From: Bacteroidota bacterium
GTDB taxonomy: Bacteria > Bacteroidota > Bacteroidia > Chitinophagales > Saprospiraceae
Direction: 5' to 3'
Assembly (NCBI GenBank): GCA_003045895.1
Contig: PZPC01000044.1
Span: 1 to 41,531, forward strand
Length of the DNA: 41,531 nt
The stretch's first letter is position 1; every line of letters begins with the position of its first letter. Positions 1 to 8,990 of this stretch are shown piece after piece. A program made the position numbers and the translations under genes. The notes below the pieces were generated by a model. The model was not told the origin of the DNA. It worked only from the letters and a program-made list of their open reading frames with translations, and searched no databases.

Positions 1-188
1 CTTTTGTGCGTCTTTATACCGCAGGTATGCGCAGCTGGCAATTTATATTTTTTTAGCACTTTTTGCGAGAAACTACGCGCGCCGGTATCCGCATAAGCAC
101 CCTTGCCACCAACGTGTGGCCCAGGCGCCTGCCAGGTAGGATATCCGGCCCTATTCCGCCTAAGAAATGGGCAATAGCAGGAACCTAT

Positions 189-1337
189 TTAGAGCGACTG
201 CAGGAAAGCGCGCATAAAAACCCCGACGGGTGTACTGGCCATAATGGGGAGTTCCTCGGTAAGGGTGCTGTCGCCATTGAGGAAGCGGAGAAGCCGGGCG
301 GGCGGGTTTTTCTGGAACAGCCTTCGGAAGAGCTGGTCGCCAGGGTATAGGTCTTTGGCCAGCACCCGCAGCATGGTGCTGTCGTACAGGCGGTGTCGCT
401 TCTGCTGTAACGTAGTGCGCAGCCGGGGATCCCCATTCTCCAACAATGCGGCTACTATGCGTTGCATACGCTGGTGTATATATATAAAGGTGTAACCGGT
501 AGCGGCACGGGTGTCGCCGCCGACCAACCCGACGTTGATGATCTGACCATCGTGCGGCGGAAAGGGGTAGTCGGTCATAGGAATATTACCGGCCTCGGTA
601 CGGACAACAGAAAAAGGGCCGAGGTGGGGCCAGTGGTCGCGCAGGTAACTGGAGATGATGGTATCGTAACCGGCGGCGGAGAGGTGCGCATTGGAGAAGA
701 TCGCCACTTCGACCAGGGCTTCGGTTGGGGAGGTTGGAAGGACGTAGAGGAACCGGAATTCGCCTTCCTGGGGCGTCCGGAAATCCATCATGACCGCCCG
801 TTGGGGATCGAAGACAGGTTGCTCGGTTTGGATAAACCAGCCGCGGAAGTGTTGGTCGAGGTAATTGACCTGGCTTTTGTCGATGGCCGGATGGCCCGTG
901 CTGTTGATGCACCAGGGCGCGGTGAACGTGCCGGCATCGGTGGCTACCCGCACCCCCGTGGGGGTGTTTTGGATCGCGTTGATATTCGTTGTGAGTTGGT
1001 GGACATTGGGGAAAGCAGCAAAAGCCTGGTCGGTGAAGCGGTAATAGTCGGCCGCCAGAATCATTTTGTAGGTAAAGGGGGCGATATCCAGGTCGCGCGC
1101 AAAGCCGTCGGCATAAAACTGAAGCTGCGGCCACTGGTGGTGGACAATCTCCTGGAAGGGGCCGGGCGTTTCTTCCCAGAACGACCAGGTGCGGTCGTCG
1201 GCGGTTTTCTGCTCGCGGTCAAGGAGGAGTATTTTGCTGTCGCGGAGGGGGGATTGCAGCAGGTGGTAGACAAAGCTGCGCCCGGCCGCGCCGGCACCGG
1301 TAACGATGAAGTCGTAGGCCGTTTGTTCCTTCGTCAT
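189..1337 (-). CDS. crtY: Lycopene beta-cyclase (CrtY family)
   Basis: Predicted FAD/NAD(P)-binding lycopene cyclase that closes a beta-ionone ring on the linear carotenoid end. The 382-residue length fits the family. A dinucleotide-binding GAGAAG lies at residues 14-19 and the CrtY signature DRTWSFWE at 48-55. The ATG overlaps the cruF stop by one base (TAATG), which indicates translational coupling. It is the last gene of crtI-crtB-cruF-crtY. Seen: motifs and overlap. Known: this motif set marks CrtY/CrtL cyclases. Inferred: with CruF in the same operon, cyclisation probably happens at one end only. No terminator was recognised in bases 1-188. Confidence 0.9.
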   Translation of the reverse strand: MTKEQTAYDFIVTGAGAAGRSFVYHLLQSPLRDSKILLLDREQKTADDRTWSFWEETPGPFQEIVHHQWPQLQFYADGFARDLDIAPFTYKMILAADYYRFTDQAFAAFPNVHQLTTNINAIQNTPTGVRVATDAGTFTAPWCINSTGHPAIDKSQVNYLDQHFRGWFIQTEQPVFDPQRAVMMDFRTPQEGEFRFLYVLPTSPTEALVEVAIFSNAHLSAAGYDTIISSYLRDHWPHLGPFSVVRTEAGNIPMTDYPFPPHDGQIINVGLVGGDTRAATGYTFIYIHQRMQRIVAALLENGDPRLRTTLQQKRHRLYDSTMLRVLAKDLYPGDQLFRRLFQKNPPARLLRFLNGDSTLTEELPIMASTPVGVFMRAFLQSL

Positions 1338-2032
1338 TAGAGGAATAAGTTGAGCAGCAGAAAAAAGACGAGTTGGGCCAGGGCATAGACCAGTAAGAGG
1401 GGGCTCTGGAAGCGAATGTTGAAGTACTGGAGTGGAAAGCTGAACACCAGTGCCACCACCGACCAGGCCAGGTAATTCTGAAAGGGAACGCTAACGGTGG
1501 CCCACTGCCAGTAGTCGAGGGCGATGGCCACGGGTTCGATACAAAAGTCGTAGGCAGCTATGAGGATGCTGGCGACCAGGGCAGCCAGAAAAGGAGACCG
1601 CACCCAGCGTGCTGCCAGGTCGTTGGTGGCCAGGATGAGGAGGGTCCAGTTGAGGGCGATGACCAGGGGTACGTTCAGCCACTGAATCCACATGGTGGGG
1701 CCGTAGTGGTAAACGCCAAAAATGCGTCCGGTGGCCACGCCCGCTACTTCGATAAAGAAGGTGCTGACGTAGGTGAGAAAGGCCCAGTAGAGGAGGCGCC
1801 GGTCTTGCCCACGCCGATAGAGGAAATAGAGCAGGGGGACACAGATGAAAAACAGGAGGGCGTCGGTGGTGTAGCGGGTAAACGGAAAAACAGCCGGTAG
1901 GAGGTGTGCCTGCACGCCGGAGAGGTAGGCGAACACCAGCAAACCGGCGAACAAAAACTCGTCCCGCTGGAGATCCGTGCGGGCAGCCAGTTTATCCAGA
2001 TAAGTTCCAATCGTGTGTGCTCTTTCTACCAT
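1337..2032 (-). CDS. cruF: Carotenoid 1',2'-hydratase (CruF, DUF422 family)
   Basis: Integral membrane protein of 231 residues with about six to seven hydrophobic segments. It carries the DUF422/CruF pattern: FFIEVAGVATGRIFGVYHYG near the middle, NWTLLIL after it, and an acidic YDFCIEPVAIALDYWQW. CruF adds water to the 1',2' double bond of the psi end of a carotene, giving a tertiary hydroxyl. It sits 50 bases after crtB and overlaps crtY by one base, so it belongs to the carotenoid operon. Bacteroidota that make saproxanthin- or myxol-type monocyclic carotenoids use CruF together with CrtY. The archaeal bisanhydrobacterioruberin hydratase is the alternative member of the family, but the neighbours make that use unlikely. 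Confidence 0.82.
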   Translation of the reverse strand: MVERAHTIGTYLDKLAARTDLQRDEFLFAGLLVFAYLSGVQAHLLPAVFPFTRYTTDALLFFICVPLLYFLYRRGQDRRLLYWAFLTYVSTFFIEVAGVATGRIFGVYHYGPTMWIQWLNVPLVIALNWTLLILATNDLAARWVRSPFLAALVASILIAAYDFCIEPVAIALDYWQWATVSVPFQNYLAWSVVALVFSFPLQYFNIRFQSPLLLVYALAQLVFFLLLNLFL

Positions 2033-2082
2033 TAATAGAATAACGCTGGCAGATCGGGTTGCGTACCTACCTGCCCGGATGT

Positions 2083-2919
2083 CTACAACAAGTTGAGGCT
2101 ATTGCGCACCGCACTGCTGAAGAGCAGGACTACCTTGCGGCCGTCATTGACACGGATGCGCTCTTCGGCTACCCGGCTGGCGGGCGCGCGCTTGATCTTT
2201 TGTAGCAAATTAAGGTAATAGACGTAGGCCAGGTACACCCCAAAGCGAGCCCCTTCGGGCAGGCGCAGAATACCCTGGTAGCCGTGGTCGAAGTCTTGGC
2301 GAATCTCCTCTTCAATCATAATTTTGTCTTCGGCGCTGAAGTTGGTGAAATCGACGCCGGGAAAATAGATGCGCCCACGGTCGTCAAAATCGCTCTTCAG
2401 GTCGCGCAGGAAGTTGACCTTCTGGAAGGCGGCACCCAGGCTGCGGGCGGGGGCTTTGAGGGAGTCGTAGTAAGCTTCGTCGCCTTCGCAAAATACGCGC
2501 AGGCACATGAGCCCCACTACTTCGGCCGATCCGTAGATGTATTCCTCGTAGGTGCTTTGGTCGTAAGTATTTTCGTGGAGGTCCATTTCCATGCTGCGGA
2601 GGAAGGCGTCGATCAGTTCGCGTTCGATGTGGAACGCGTTCACCACTTCCTGAAAAGACTGCAGCACGGGGTTGAGGCTGATGCCTTCGTCGATGGCGCG
2701 GTGAGTATCTTCCCAAAAGCGGGTCAGCAGCTGGGCTTTGGGGTAATCGTGGAAGGTGTCGACGATTTCGTCCGCGAACCGCACAAACCCGTAGATGGCA
2801 TAAATAGGATCGCGAAAACGCTTATCGAAAGCGCGAATCCCCATCGTAAAGGAGGTACTGTAGCGCTGGGTAATCAGCCTACTCGTTTCGATACATACCT
2901 GGCGATATAACTGCATCAT
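2083..2919 (-). CDS. crtB: Phytoene synthase
   Basis: Squalene/phytoene synthase family protein that condenses two geranylgeranyl diphosphates into phytoene, the first committed step to C40 carotenoids. The first aspartate-rich motif is DEIVD at residues 50-54, and the second is in NFLRDLKSDFDDRGRIYFP near residues 168-186. The 278-residue length is typical of the Bacteroidota form. It starts 22 bases after the crtI stop. No GGPP synthase (crtE) is present in the window, so the substrate must come from elsewhere. The first methionine is followed at once by a second one, so the start could be one codon later. Confidence 0.93.
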   Translation of the reverse strand: MMQLYRQVCIETSRLITQRYSTSFTMGIRAFDKRFRDPIYAIYGFVRFADEIVDTFHDYPKAQLLTRFWEDTHRAIDEGISLNPVLQSFQEVVNAFHIERELIDAFLRSMEMDLHENTYDQSTYEEYIYGSAEVVGLMCLRVFCEGDEAYYDSLKAPARSLGAAFQKVNFLRDLKSDFDDRGRIYFPGVDFTNFSAEDKIMIEEEIRQDFDHGYQGILRLPEGARFGVYLAYVYYLNLLQKIKRAPASRVAEERIRVNDGRKVVLLFSSAVRNSLNLL

Positions 2920-2941
2920 TTGTAAAAAATTTACCGCTTGT

Positions 2942-4414
2942 TTAGGTCAATATTTTATGCACTTCCTCGGCTACCACCTGCCCGGAGATCAGGGAAGGAG
3001 GCACGCCAGGTCCGGGGGTCGTCAATTGTCCGGCATAAAAAAGGTTGTTCACCTTGCGATTCCGCATCTTGGGCTTCAGAAAAGCCGTTTGCAGGAGGGT
3101 ATTGGCCAGTCCGTAGGCATTGCCCTTGAAAGCGTGGTAATCGGCTTCAAAATCGCGGTGCGCGTAGGACCGCTGGTAGACGATGTGATCGCGGATAGCG
3201 TGTCCGGTTAGTTTTTCGAAGCGATCAACGATGATCTTGAAATATTTTTCGCGCTGCGCGTCGGTGTCCTCCAGGTCAGGCGCCAGGGGCACCAGAAAAA
3301 ACAGGTTTTCGTGGCCGGCCGGGGCCACCGAAGGGTCGGTTACCGAAGGAGCGCACACGTAAAACAGGGGTTTGCTGGGCCACTGGGGATCTTCGTAGAT
3401 CTCTTGCGCGTGGAGGGCGAAGTCTTCGTCGAAGAACAGGTTGTGGTGGTGCAGGCCGGGGAGTTTCTTATCAATCCCTATATAGAACAACAAACTGGAA
3501 GGCGCCATGGTGCGCTTGTCCCAGTAGCTGGCGGAATAGTTGCGCAGGTGGGGCGGAAGCACGTGCTGATCGAGGTGTTCGTAGTCGGCGCCGCCTACGA
3601 CGGCGTCTACCGTATAGGTCTGGTTTTGGGTGACGACCTCGGTGGCGTGGCCGTTGGGCACAATGATCTGCTGAACTTCCTGGTTGAGGCGGATATCGAC
3701 ACCCAGCTCTTCGGCGAGGCTGACCATAGCTTTGACAATCTCGTGCATGCCGCCCATGGGGTACCAGGTACCCAGGGCCAGATCGGCGTAGTTCATGAGG
3801 CTGTAGAGGGCGGGTGTTTTCTGCGGGGTAGCGCCCAGGAACAAGACCGGAAACTCGAGCAACTGAATCAGCTGCTCGTGCTTGAAGAGCTTGCGGACGG
3901 CCGTGGAAATGCTCGAAAACATCTCCAGTTTGAAGAGGCTGGCCACGATGCGGGGGTCGGCAAACTCGAGGATGTTGTGGCTGGGTTTGAAGACAAACTC
4001 GCTCATGCCCACCTTGTACTTGTACTCGGCTTCGGCGAGGAACTGCGCCAGTTTGGCGCTGCTGCCGGGCTCGTACGACTCGAACAGGGCGTAAAGGGCA
4101 TCGCGCTGGGCGGGCACCTCCATGGTGTCGTCTTGTCCGAAGTAGATGAGGTAAGACGGGTCGAGGCGCCGGAGGTCGTAGTAGTCGGCGGTGCTTTTGC
4201 CGAAGCGCTGAAAAAACTGCTCAAACACTTCGGGCATCCAGTACCAGCTGGGGCCCATGTCGAAGGTGAACCCCTGGGCCTGATACTGGCGGGCACGACC
4301 ACCGGGGCGGTCGTTCTTCTCCAACAAGGTCACGTGGTGCCCTTTTTGTGCCAGGCTGCAGGCGGCGGCCAAACCAGCGAAACCCGCTCCGATTACTACA
4401 ATTTGCTTCGTCAA
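2942..4414 (-). CDS. crtI: Phytoene desaturase (CrtI type)
   Basis: FAD-dependent desaturase that converts phytoene to lycopene. The N-terminal dinucleotide fold has GAGFAG at residues 9-14 and the glutamate of LLEKNDRPGGRA after it. GPSWYWMP follows near residue 55, and the C-terminal flavin motif YAGQLTTPGPGVPPS is intact. The 490-residue length is normal. The start codon appears to be TTG: an in-frame stop lies five codons upstream with no ATG between, and an AGGA sits about five bases before the TTG. It is the first gene of the carotenoid operon. A related CrtD-type 3',4'-desaturase role is possible, but the position next to crtB favours CrtI. Confidence 0.92.
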   Translation of the reverse strand: MTKQIVVIGAGFAGLAAACSLAQKGHHVTLLEKNDRPGGRARQYQAQGFTFDMGPSWYWMPEVFEQFFQRFGKSTADYYDLRRLDPSYLIYFGQDDTMEVPAQRDALYALFESYEPGSSAKLAQFLAEAEYKYKVGMSEFVFKPSHNILEFADPRIVASLFKLEMFSSISTAVRKLFKHEQLIQLLEFPVLFLGATPQKTPALYSLMNYADLALGTWYPMGGMHEIVKAMVSLAEELGVDIRLNQEVQQIIVPNGHATEVVTQNQTYTVDAVVGGADYEHLDQHVLPPHLRNYSASYWDKRTMAPSSLLFYIGIDKKLPGLHHHNLFFDEDFALHAQEIYEDPQWPSKPLFYVCAPSVTDPSVAPAGHENLFFLVPLAPDLEDTDAQREKYFKIIVDRFEKLTGHAIRDHIVYQRSYAHRDFEADYHAFKGNAYGLANTLLQTAFLKPKMRNRKVNNLFYAGQLTTPGPGVPPSLISGQVVAEEVHKILT

Positions 4415-4488
4415 TGGAATCCTGTTTTAATGGATAACGGTTTTAACAGGATTTTTGGGGTTTTGTTCAGCACATTTTAGCTGGGATA

Positions 4489-4513
4489 TTTTAACAACCC
4501 TTGGTTGTTAAAA
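4489..4513. promoter_or_regulatory. Perfect 11-bp palindrome upstream of the carotenoid operon
   Basis: TTTTAACAACC and its exact reverse complement GGTTGTTAAAA are separated by three bases, about 75 bases upstream of the crtI start and 66 bases beyond the receptor gene stop. On the minus strand the right arm is not followed by a run of T, so it does not look like a good terminator for the receptor gene. An operator for a dimeric regulator of pigment genes is the alternative. A second, weaker pair CCTGTT/AACAGG lies at 4421-4450, directly before crtI. Confidence 0.45.
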
Positions 4514-4578
4514 CATTTTGCTACTACCGGGGTCACAAAGTAGCACCCGGTATGATTAAACCCGCTTGAGTTTTAGAC

Positions 4579-6948
4579 CTATTGGGATGACAAACCAGGT
4601 TTTCCGAAATTTACCTGATAAGACAGGGCAGGAATAATTGGAAAAAGAGACAATTGAAAAGCACGCCATTCCACCGTTTCAGAAACTGCTCCGGTAACGG
4701 GGTCTACTTGTGAGTTAGTAACAGGGCGGATTAATATTTCGTGTGGGTTGGCGCGGTTATAGGTATTGTAAATGGACAGTCGAAGTGATTCTTCCCTGGA
4801 CTGATGCCGCCTGGCTGTCCAGTAACGGGTAACCGCTAAATCCAGGCGGTGATAGGCGGGTAAACGACCACCATTTATTTTATCAAAAACTGTGAATCCA
4901 GGGGCGCGGGCGGTAGGCAAGGTGATGGCATTGCCCGTTTGATAAAGCCACAGTGCAGTCATTTCCCATTTCTTGTTGGGCTGATAAGTTATATTGAAGT
5001 TACCCACATGCCTGCGGTCATAGACAAAGGGAAACCATTCACCCTGGTTAATTTCGGAAAATGCTCGTTCCGATTTGGCAAGTGTATAAGACAATGCCCA
5101 TTGCCATACCTCGGTATTCCTGGCCAGGTAAACCTCTATCCCCCTGGCTTCCCCCTGGCCATTGGCATAGATTGCTGCTGCCCAATCTTGTTCAAAATCA
5201 AAAACATTAGCTTCCGCAAAGCCAAGACGAACCAGATTATTCATTTGCTTGTAGTAGCCTTCGAGGTACCATTCCCAATGGTCACTTTTCGTTCGCCCAC
5301 TCCATCCCAGATAAACCTGTTGGGCGCTGGCGGCTGGAGCGGTAGCCGTTGCTAAAACCCACAGGTCGTTGGGCAATAGACTGCCCTGGGTCTGGAGTTG
5401 ATGAAGGTATTGCAGCTGTTTGTCGTAACCCAAATTGATGCTGCTAACTGACGACAATCGATACTGGAGTCGAAAACGGGGTTCCCATTGCCAGTTATGG
5501 TCGACGGCGTTACCCGTAAAGCGTGACCCACGCACGCCACCGTTGAATACCATCCGGTTTTGTAAAAAGGTGGCCTCGTAGGTCAGGAAAGCAGCTTGTT
5601 CCCAGCCCGAAGCAAGTGTACGGAGGCGTGGCAACAGCTGGTCACTGTACCGCTGGGTAGCTTCGGCTTGCGAGAAAAATTTGTGATACACAGAAAACAG
5701 CCCCAGTTGCCAGCTATTGCGGTTAGACACTTGCCATTCTACCGTTGCGCGAATCCCAACGTCTTCGACTTGGGATACTACGGCATTGCCTACAACCTGT
5801 ACAATGGAATCCGGTTTGGAAGTATCGTTGGTAAAGCCTTGAAAATTGTACCTGAAACGAGAATAATAGGGATTCAAGGATACCGTCCAACCATTGCCCA
5901 GGCTGCGAAAGTAATGCAGCGCCAAAAAGCGGTTATTCCACCGGTAGTTTTCGAAGATAATTTCATCCCCGTAGGCTTCCTGTAGTATGCCATTATCTCC
6001 GCTGGTAAAAGCGGTAGCTGTAAAATGAGACTTTTCACCTACATCAACGCCGTATTTAGCTACGAAATCATAGATGGTGAAGTTGAATTTGTTCCCTTCT
6101 ACACCACGTTTATAATTAGAGATTGATCCTGCGTCTATAATAGCCGCAGGATATGCGTAGCGACCTGCCAGATGTAAACGCCCTTTCTTACCTAGTTTTT
6201 GTCCTATTCCGCCGCGTAAAGTGGCTGTTCCAATAGACACTTCGCCAGTAGCCTGCTCCTGATTTCCTTCCTGCAACAAAACATCAACCACCCCGCTCAG
6301 TCGTCCACCAAATGCCGGAGGCACACCACCTTTGTAAACGGTGAGGCTTTTGATGCTGTAGGGCGGCAGGGCAGAAAGAAAGCCACCCAAATGGTTGGCG
6401 TAATACAGGGGGCTACCATCTACAATGATCTGGGTTTGATCGGCACTACCTCCACGAATTTGTAAATTTGCCGTTCCTTCTACACCCGTGGTGATGCCTG
6501 GCAGCATGGTCAAGGATTTCAAATAATCCACTTCGCCGCCCAGAACGGGTTGTCGCTTCATTTGTGCCAGATCAATAGCCAGCACACTTCCTCCTGGTGC
6601 CAATAGCGCAGGGGCACGCACTTCTAATACAGGAAGGTTGAGCATGGCTTGTAAATACACATCGAAGGTTCCGGTTTGCACTGCTAAAGGAGACCGCTTT
6701 AGCGTTTGGTAGCCGACATATTGAAATTCCAGGCTATCCGTCTCTGTTGCCGGCTGATAACGAAATTGGTAGTAGCCCAATTCATCCGCATATACCCCAC
6801 CGGCGCTGGAACTGACCAGCGCGTAAGGTAATGCTTCGCCAGTATCTTGCGATCGTATAAAACCAGTCAGGAAACTATTCTGCGAGGAAAGGACTAATAG
6901 TGGAAATAAAAAGCCCACCACCAGGCAAAAAAGTCGGATACTACGCAT
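4579..6948 (-). CDS. TonB-dependent receptor with carboxypeptidase-like N-terminal domain
   Basis: Outer-membrane active transporter of about 789 residues. A signal peptide (MRSIRLFCLVVGFLFPLLVL) is followed by a carboxypeptidase-D-like regulatory domain (about residues 25-110: GFIRSQDTGEALPYA, GVYADELGYYQF), then a plug domain (LQIRGGSADQTQIIVDG, VYKGGVPPAFGGRLSGVVDV) and a long beta-barrel. I start at the ATG at 6948. A GTG nine bases earlier is also in frame and would overlap the DUF4249 stop by one base. The gene lies eight bases after the DUF4249 gene, the usual receptor/lipoprotein pair of Bacteroidota. The substrate cannot be read from the sequence. The barrel ends without a T9SS sorting domain. 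Confidence 0.88.
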   Translation of the reverse strand: MRSIRLFCLVVGFLFPLLVLSSQNSFLTGFIRSQDTGEALPYALVSSSAGGVYADELGYYQFRYQPATETDSLEFQYVGYQTLKRSPLAVQTGTFDVYLQAMLNLPVLEVRAPALLAPGGSVLAIDLAQMKRQPVLGGEVDYLKSLTMLPGITTGVEGTANLQIRGGSADQTQIIVDGSPLYYANHLGGFLSALPPYSIKSLTVYKGGVPPAFGGRLSGVVDVLLQEGNQEQATGEVSIGTATLRGGIGQKLGKKGRLHLAGRYAYPAAIIDAGSISNYKRGVEGNKFNFTIYDFVAKYGVDVGEKSHFTATAFTSGDNGILQEAYGDEIIFENYRWNNRFLALHYFRSLGNGWTVSLNPYYSRFRYNFQGFTNDTSKPDSIVQVVGNAVVSQVEDVGIRATVEWQVSNRNSWQLGLFSVYHKFFSQAEATQRYSDQLLPRLRTLASGWEQAAFLTYEATFLQNRMVFNGGVRGSRFTGNAVDHNWQWEPRFRLQYRLSSVSSINLGYDKQLQYLHQLQTQGSLLPNDLWVLATATAPAASAQQVYLGWSGRTKSDHWEWYLEGYYKQMNNLVRLGFAEANVFDFEQDWAAAIYANGQGEARGIEVYLARNTEVWQWALSYTLAKSERAFSEINQGEWFPFVYDRRHVGNFNITYQPNKKWEMTALWLYQTGNAITLPTARAPGFTVFDKINGGRLPAYHRLDLAVTRYWTARRHQSREESLRLSIYNTYNRANPHEILIRPVTNSQVDPVTGAVSETVEWRAFQLSLFPIIPALSYQVNFGKPGLSSQ

Positions 6949-6956
6949 AAAGCCCA

Positions 6957-7931
6957 CTATTTAAAAAGGAGGAAAGTATCCCGTTCCAGGATGCTGAAGA
7001 TGCCATAACCACCTGCTACATTGTGGGCGATATAAGGGTTGGGAGAAAAAAAGCCGCCGAGATATTCGGAATTATTACGTACCAATTCCTGAAAATCAAC
7101 CACTGCCTGGTTGCGTGTTTCTACAATTACCCGGATGCCATCAGGCGTGACGATACAATTGTCTGGGCAGATTATTGGGTGGGTAAAAGAATCACCCCGC
7201 ACGACAATATCAACATGTTGCACGGGCGTCTGTTCTTGAAAACTACTGTTCACTTCATTCACAAAAGTGGCAACTGAGCGATGATCAATCCGGGTTTGTA
7301 TGGTATCGTTGGCGTACCAAGACTCGTAATTAATGTGGATGCTGTTTTTTTCACCAGCAGTATTCGTGATCAAAAAACTAACCCGTGGAAAAACCAACTC
7401 GCTATATTCATTGACAAAGGGAAGCGCTGAGGTGATCTCACTAATTGTGGTTACTTCTTTATAAAGTTGCGGTTTACTAATTAAATCTGGATAGCCAGGA
7501 GCATTCACGAACAATTGATAAACTGATTCCGGTTGATAAAACAACTCGTCCTCAGTACGATAATAATTGGTTACATTTAATGTAGTTCGAACAGTATCAA
7601 TTACTATACTTCCACCTATTGTAACAGATATAGTCGTTTCATAGAAACGAAGGGTATCTGAAACAAACACCAATTGCTGCCAGGGCATTTCATCTTTCCA
7701 AATTACGACTTGTGCGTCAGGTATTCCTCGCTCAAAATATCCGCCTCCCTCTTCATTAATGGGTATCGTGCGATCTACTTTTATTCGGGCTTGTTCTCCA
7801 GATACCAACAGGCCGCTTACCACTATCTTTTTGCCTTCGTAAGGCAATGCTATATCCAACGCTAACTCCCGACTGTCACAGGCAAATAGGGTCAGCATAA
7901 CGAACAGAGAGAAAATTTCAGGAGCTTTCAT
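6957..7931 (-). CDS. DUF4249 family lipoprotein
   Basis: A 324-residue lipoprotein starting at the ATG at 7931. It has a short hydrophobic signal ending LTLFAC at the lipobox cysteine, followed by DSREL. The opening YEGKKIVVSGLLVSGEQARIKVDRTIPI is the characteristic first strand pair of DUF4249. The family is found in Bacteroidota, nearly always beside a TonB-dependent receptor, and is thought to sit on the outer membrane as a partner of the receptor; its exact role is unknown. An upstream TTG (7961) extends the frame, but the lipoprotein signal argues for 7931. It is co-oriented with the receptor gene and eight bases from its ATG. Confidence 0.8.
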   Translation of the reverse strand: MKAPEIFSLFVMLTLFACDSRELALDIALPYEGKKIVVSGLLVSGEQARIKVDRTIPINEEGGGYFERGIPDAQVVIWKDEMPWQQLVFVSDTLRFYETTISVTIGGSIVIDTVRTTLNVTNYYRTEDELFYQPESVYQLFVNAPGYPDLISKPQLYKEVTTISEITSALPFVNEYSELVFPRVSFLITNTAGEKNSIHINYESWYANDTIQTRIDHRSVATFVNEVNSSFQEQTPVQHVDIVVRGDSFTHPIICPDNCIVTPDGIRVIVETRNQAVVDFQELVRNNSEYLGGFFSPNPYIAHNVAGGYGIFSILERDTFLLFK

Positions 7932-8003
7932 AATTTTAACCAGCGTGTTGTTGCGCGACAAGTCTAACTAGAAGCCCAAAAAGAACTTTTTATTATCCAA
8001 CCC

Positions 8004-8567
8004 TCATTTCTTATTAAAAGCATTCATCGTATGATTCAGTCCAATGGTTCCAAAACTTAGGGCGGTCTCGGCGGCGTAATCGATGAGGGTGGGTAGTTCT
8101 TTGTTTTCTTCGGCCGACCATTCGCCCAGGACAAAATCGACCTGCTTGCCACGCGAGAAAATATCGCCAATGCCGATGCGCAGGCGGGCGTAGTTGTTGC
8201 CGCCAGTCATGCGGTCGATGTCCTTGAGGCCGTTGTGGCCGCCATCGCTGCCGTTGGCACGCAGGCGTTGTTTGCCGAAGGGGAGGTTCAGGTCGTCGAG
8301 AATGACGAGGAGGTTTTCTTTTTCGATTTTCTCTTTTTGCAACCAGTAGCGCACGGCTTTGCCGCTGAGGTTCATGTAGGTCGACGGCTTCAGGAGGACG
8401 AAGGTGCGGCCCTTGTGTTTGACCTGGGCGACATCGCCGAGGTGCTCTGATTTCCATTCGCTGCCCTTGGTCCGGGCCAGGTGATCTACTACTTCGAAGC
8501 CCACGTTGTGGCGGGTATGGTCGTATTTGGCACCCATATTTCCGAGGCCAACGATGAGGTATTTCAT
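8004..8567 (-). CDS. pth: Peptidyl-tRNA hydrolase
   Basis: Cleaves the ester bond of peptidyl-tRNA that drops off ribosomes and so recycles tRNA. Starting at the ATG at 8567 gives 187 residues, the usual length. The expected residues are present: Asn10 and His20 in MKYLIVGLGN and DHTRHNVGF, the YMNLSG asparagine, the LDDLNLPFGK aspartate and the GGHNGLK asparagine. The frame runs on to a TTG at 8636, but that extension is not part of the family. It follows the mazF gene by 78 bases on the same strand and may be transcribed with it. Confidence 0.95.
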   Translation of the reverse strand: MKYLIVGLGNMGAKYDHTRHNVGFEVVDHLARTKGSEWKSEHLGDVAQVKHKGRTFVLLKPSTYMNLSGKAVRYWLQKEKIEKENLLVILDDLNLPFGKQRLRANGSDGGHNGLKDIDRMTGGNNYARLRIGIGDIFSRGKQVDFVLGEWSAEENKELPTLIDYAAETALSFGTIGLNHTMNAFNKK

Positions 8568-8645
8568 GGGGTCTGGTTCTGACGTTTTACTTCGGAAAGG
8601 AAGCAAGCTGAAAAGATGACGGAGGATTTTAATCAAGGTAAATGG

Positions 8646-8990
8646 TTAGATGTCTAATACAATTTTTAAATTTTCGCCCACTGTAGCGCTTAAAACAATT
8701 GGAAGTTCCCCAATTTTTTTCAGCAGCCGCTTGTTGTCAATGGCTCGCAACTGGTCGATCATGATGGCACTGGTTTTGTTCAGGCCACCAGTACCTTGGG
8801 GTATAGCTACCCGTAATATCTTAATGCCTGGTCTGACTTGGGTGGTTATCGGACAAATTAAGGTAGAAGGATGTACCCCATTTAGTACATTGTTTTGCAC
8901 AATCAATACGGGTCGCGTTTTTCCTGTTTCTGTTCCAAAACGTGGGTTTAAATCGGCCAACCAAATTTCAAATTGCTGTAGCTTCATCAT
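8646..8990 (-). CDS. MazF/PemK-type endoribonuclease toxin
   Basis: A 114-residue protein of the type II toxin MazF/PemK family, which cleaves single-stranded mRNA at short motifs. It carries the N-terminal IWLADLNPRFGTETGKTRPVLIVQ pattern with the conserved Lys-Thr-Arg-Pro, then STLICPITT and the DQLRAIDNKRLLKKIG helix. Two ATG codons lie in tandem at its start, and it overlaps the antitoxin reading frame by 23 bases, as is usual for such pairs. It appears intact. The sequence specificity cannot be predicted from the protein. Confidence 0.9.
   Translation of the reverse strand: MMKLQQFEIWLADLNPRFGTETGKTRPVLIVQNNVLNGVHPSTLICPITTQVRPGIKILRVAIPQGTGGLNKTSAIMIDQLRAIDNKRLLKKIGELPIVLSATVGENLKIVLDI

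Noticed and set aside
462-1340. 292-codon plus-strand frame
   Set aside because: It is the antisense shadow of crtY; the opposite strand carries all CrtY motifs.
3311-4480. 389-codon plus-strand frame
   Set aside because: Antisense shadow of crtI, with Val/Gly/Glu-rich composition typical of reverse frames in GC-rich genes.
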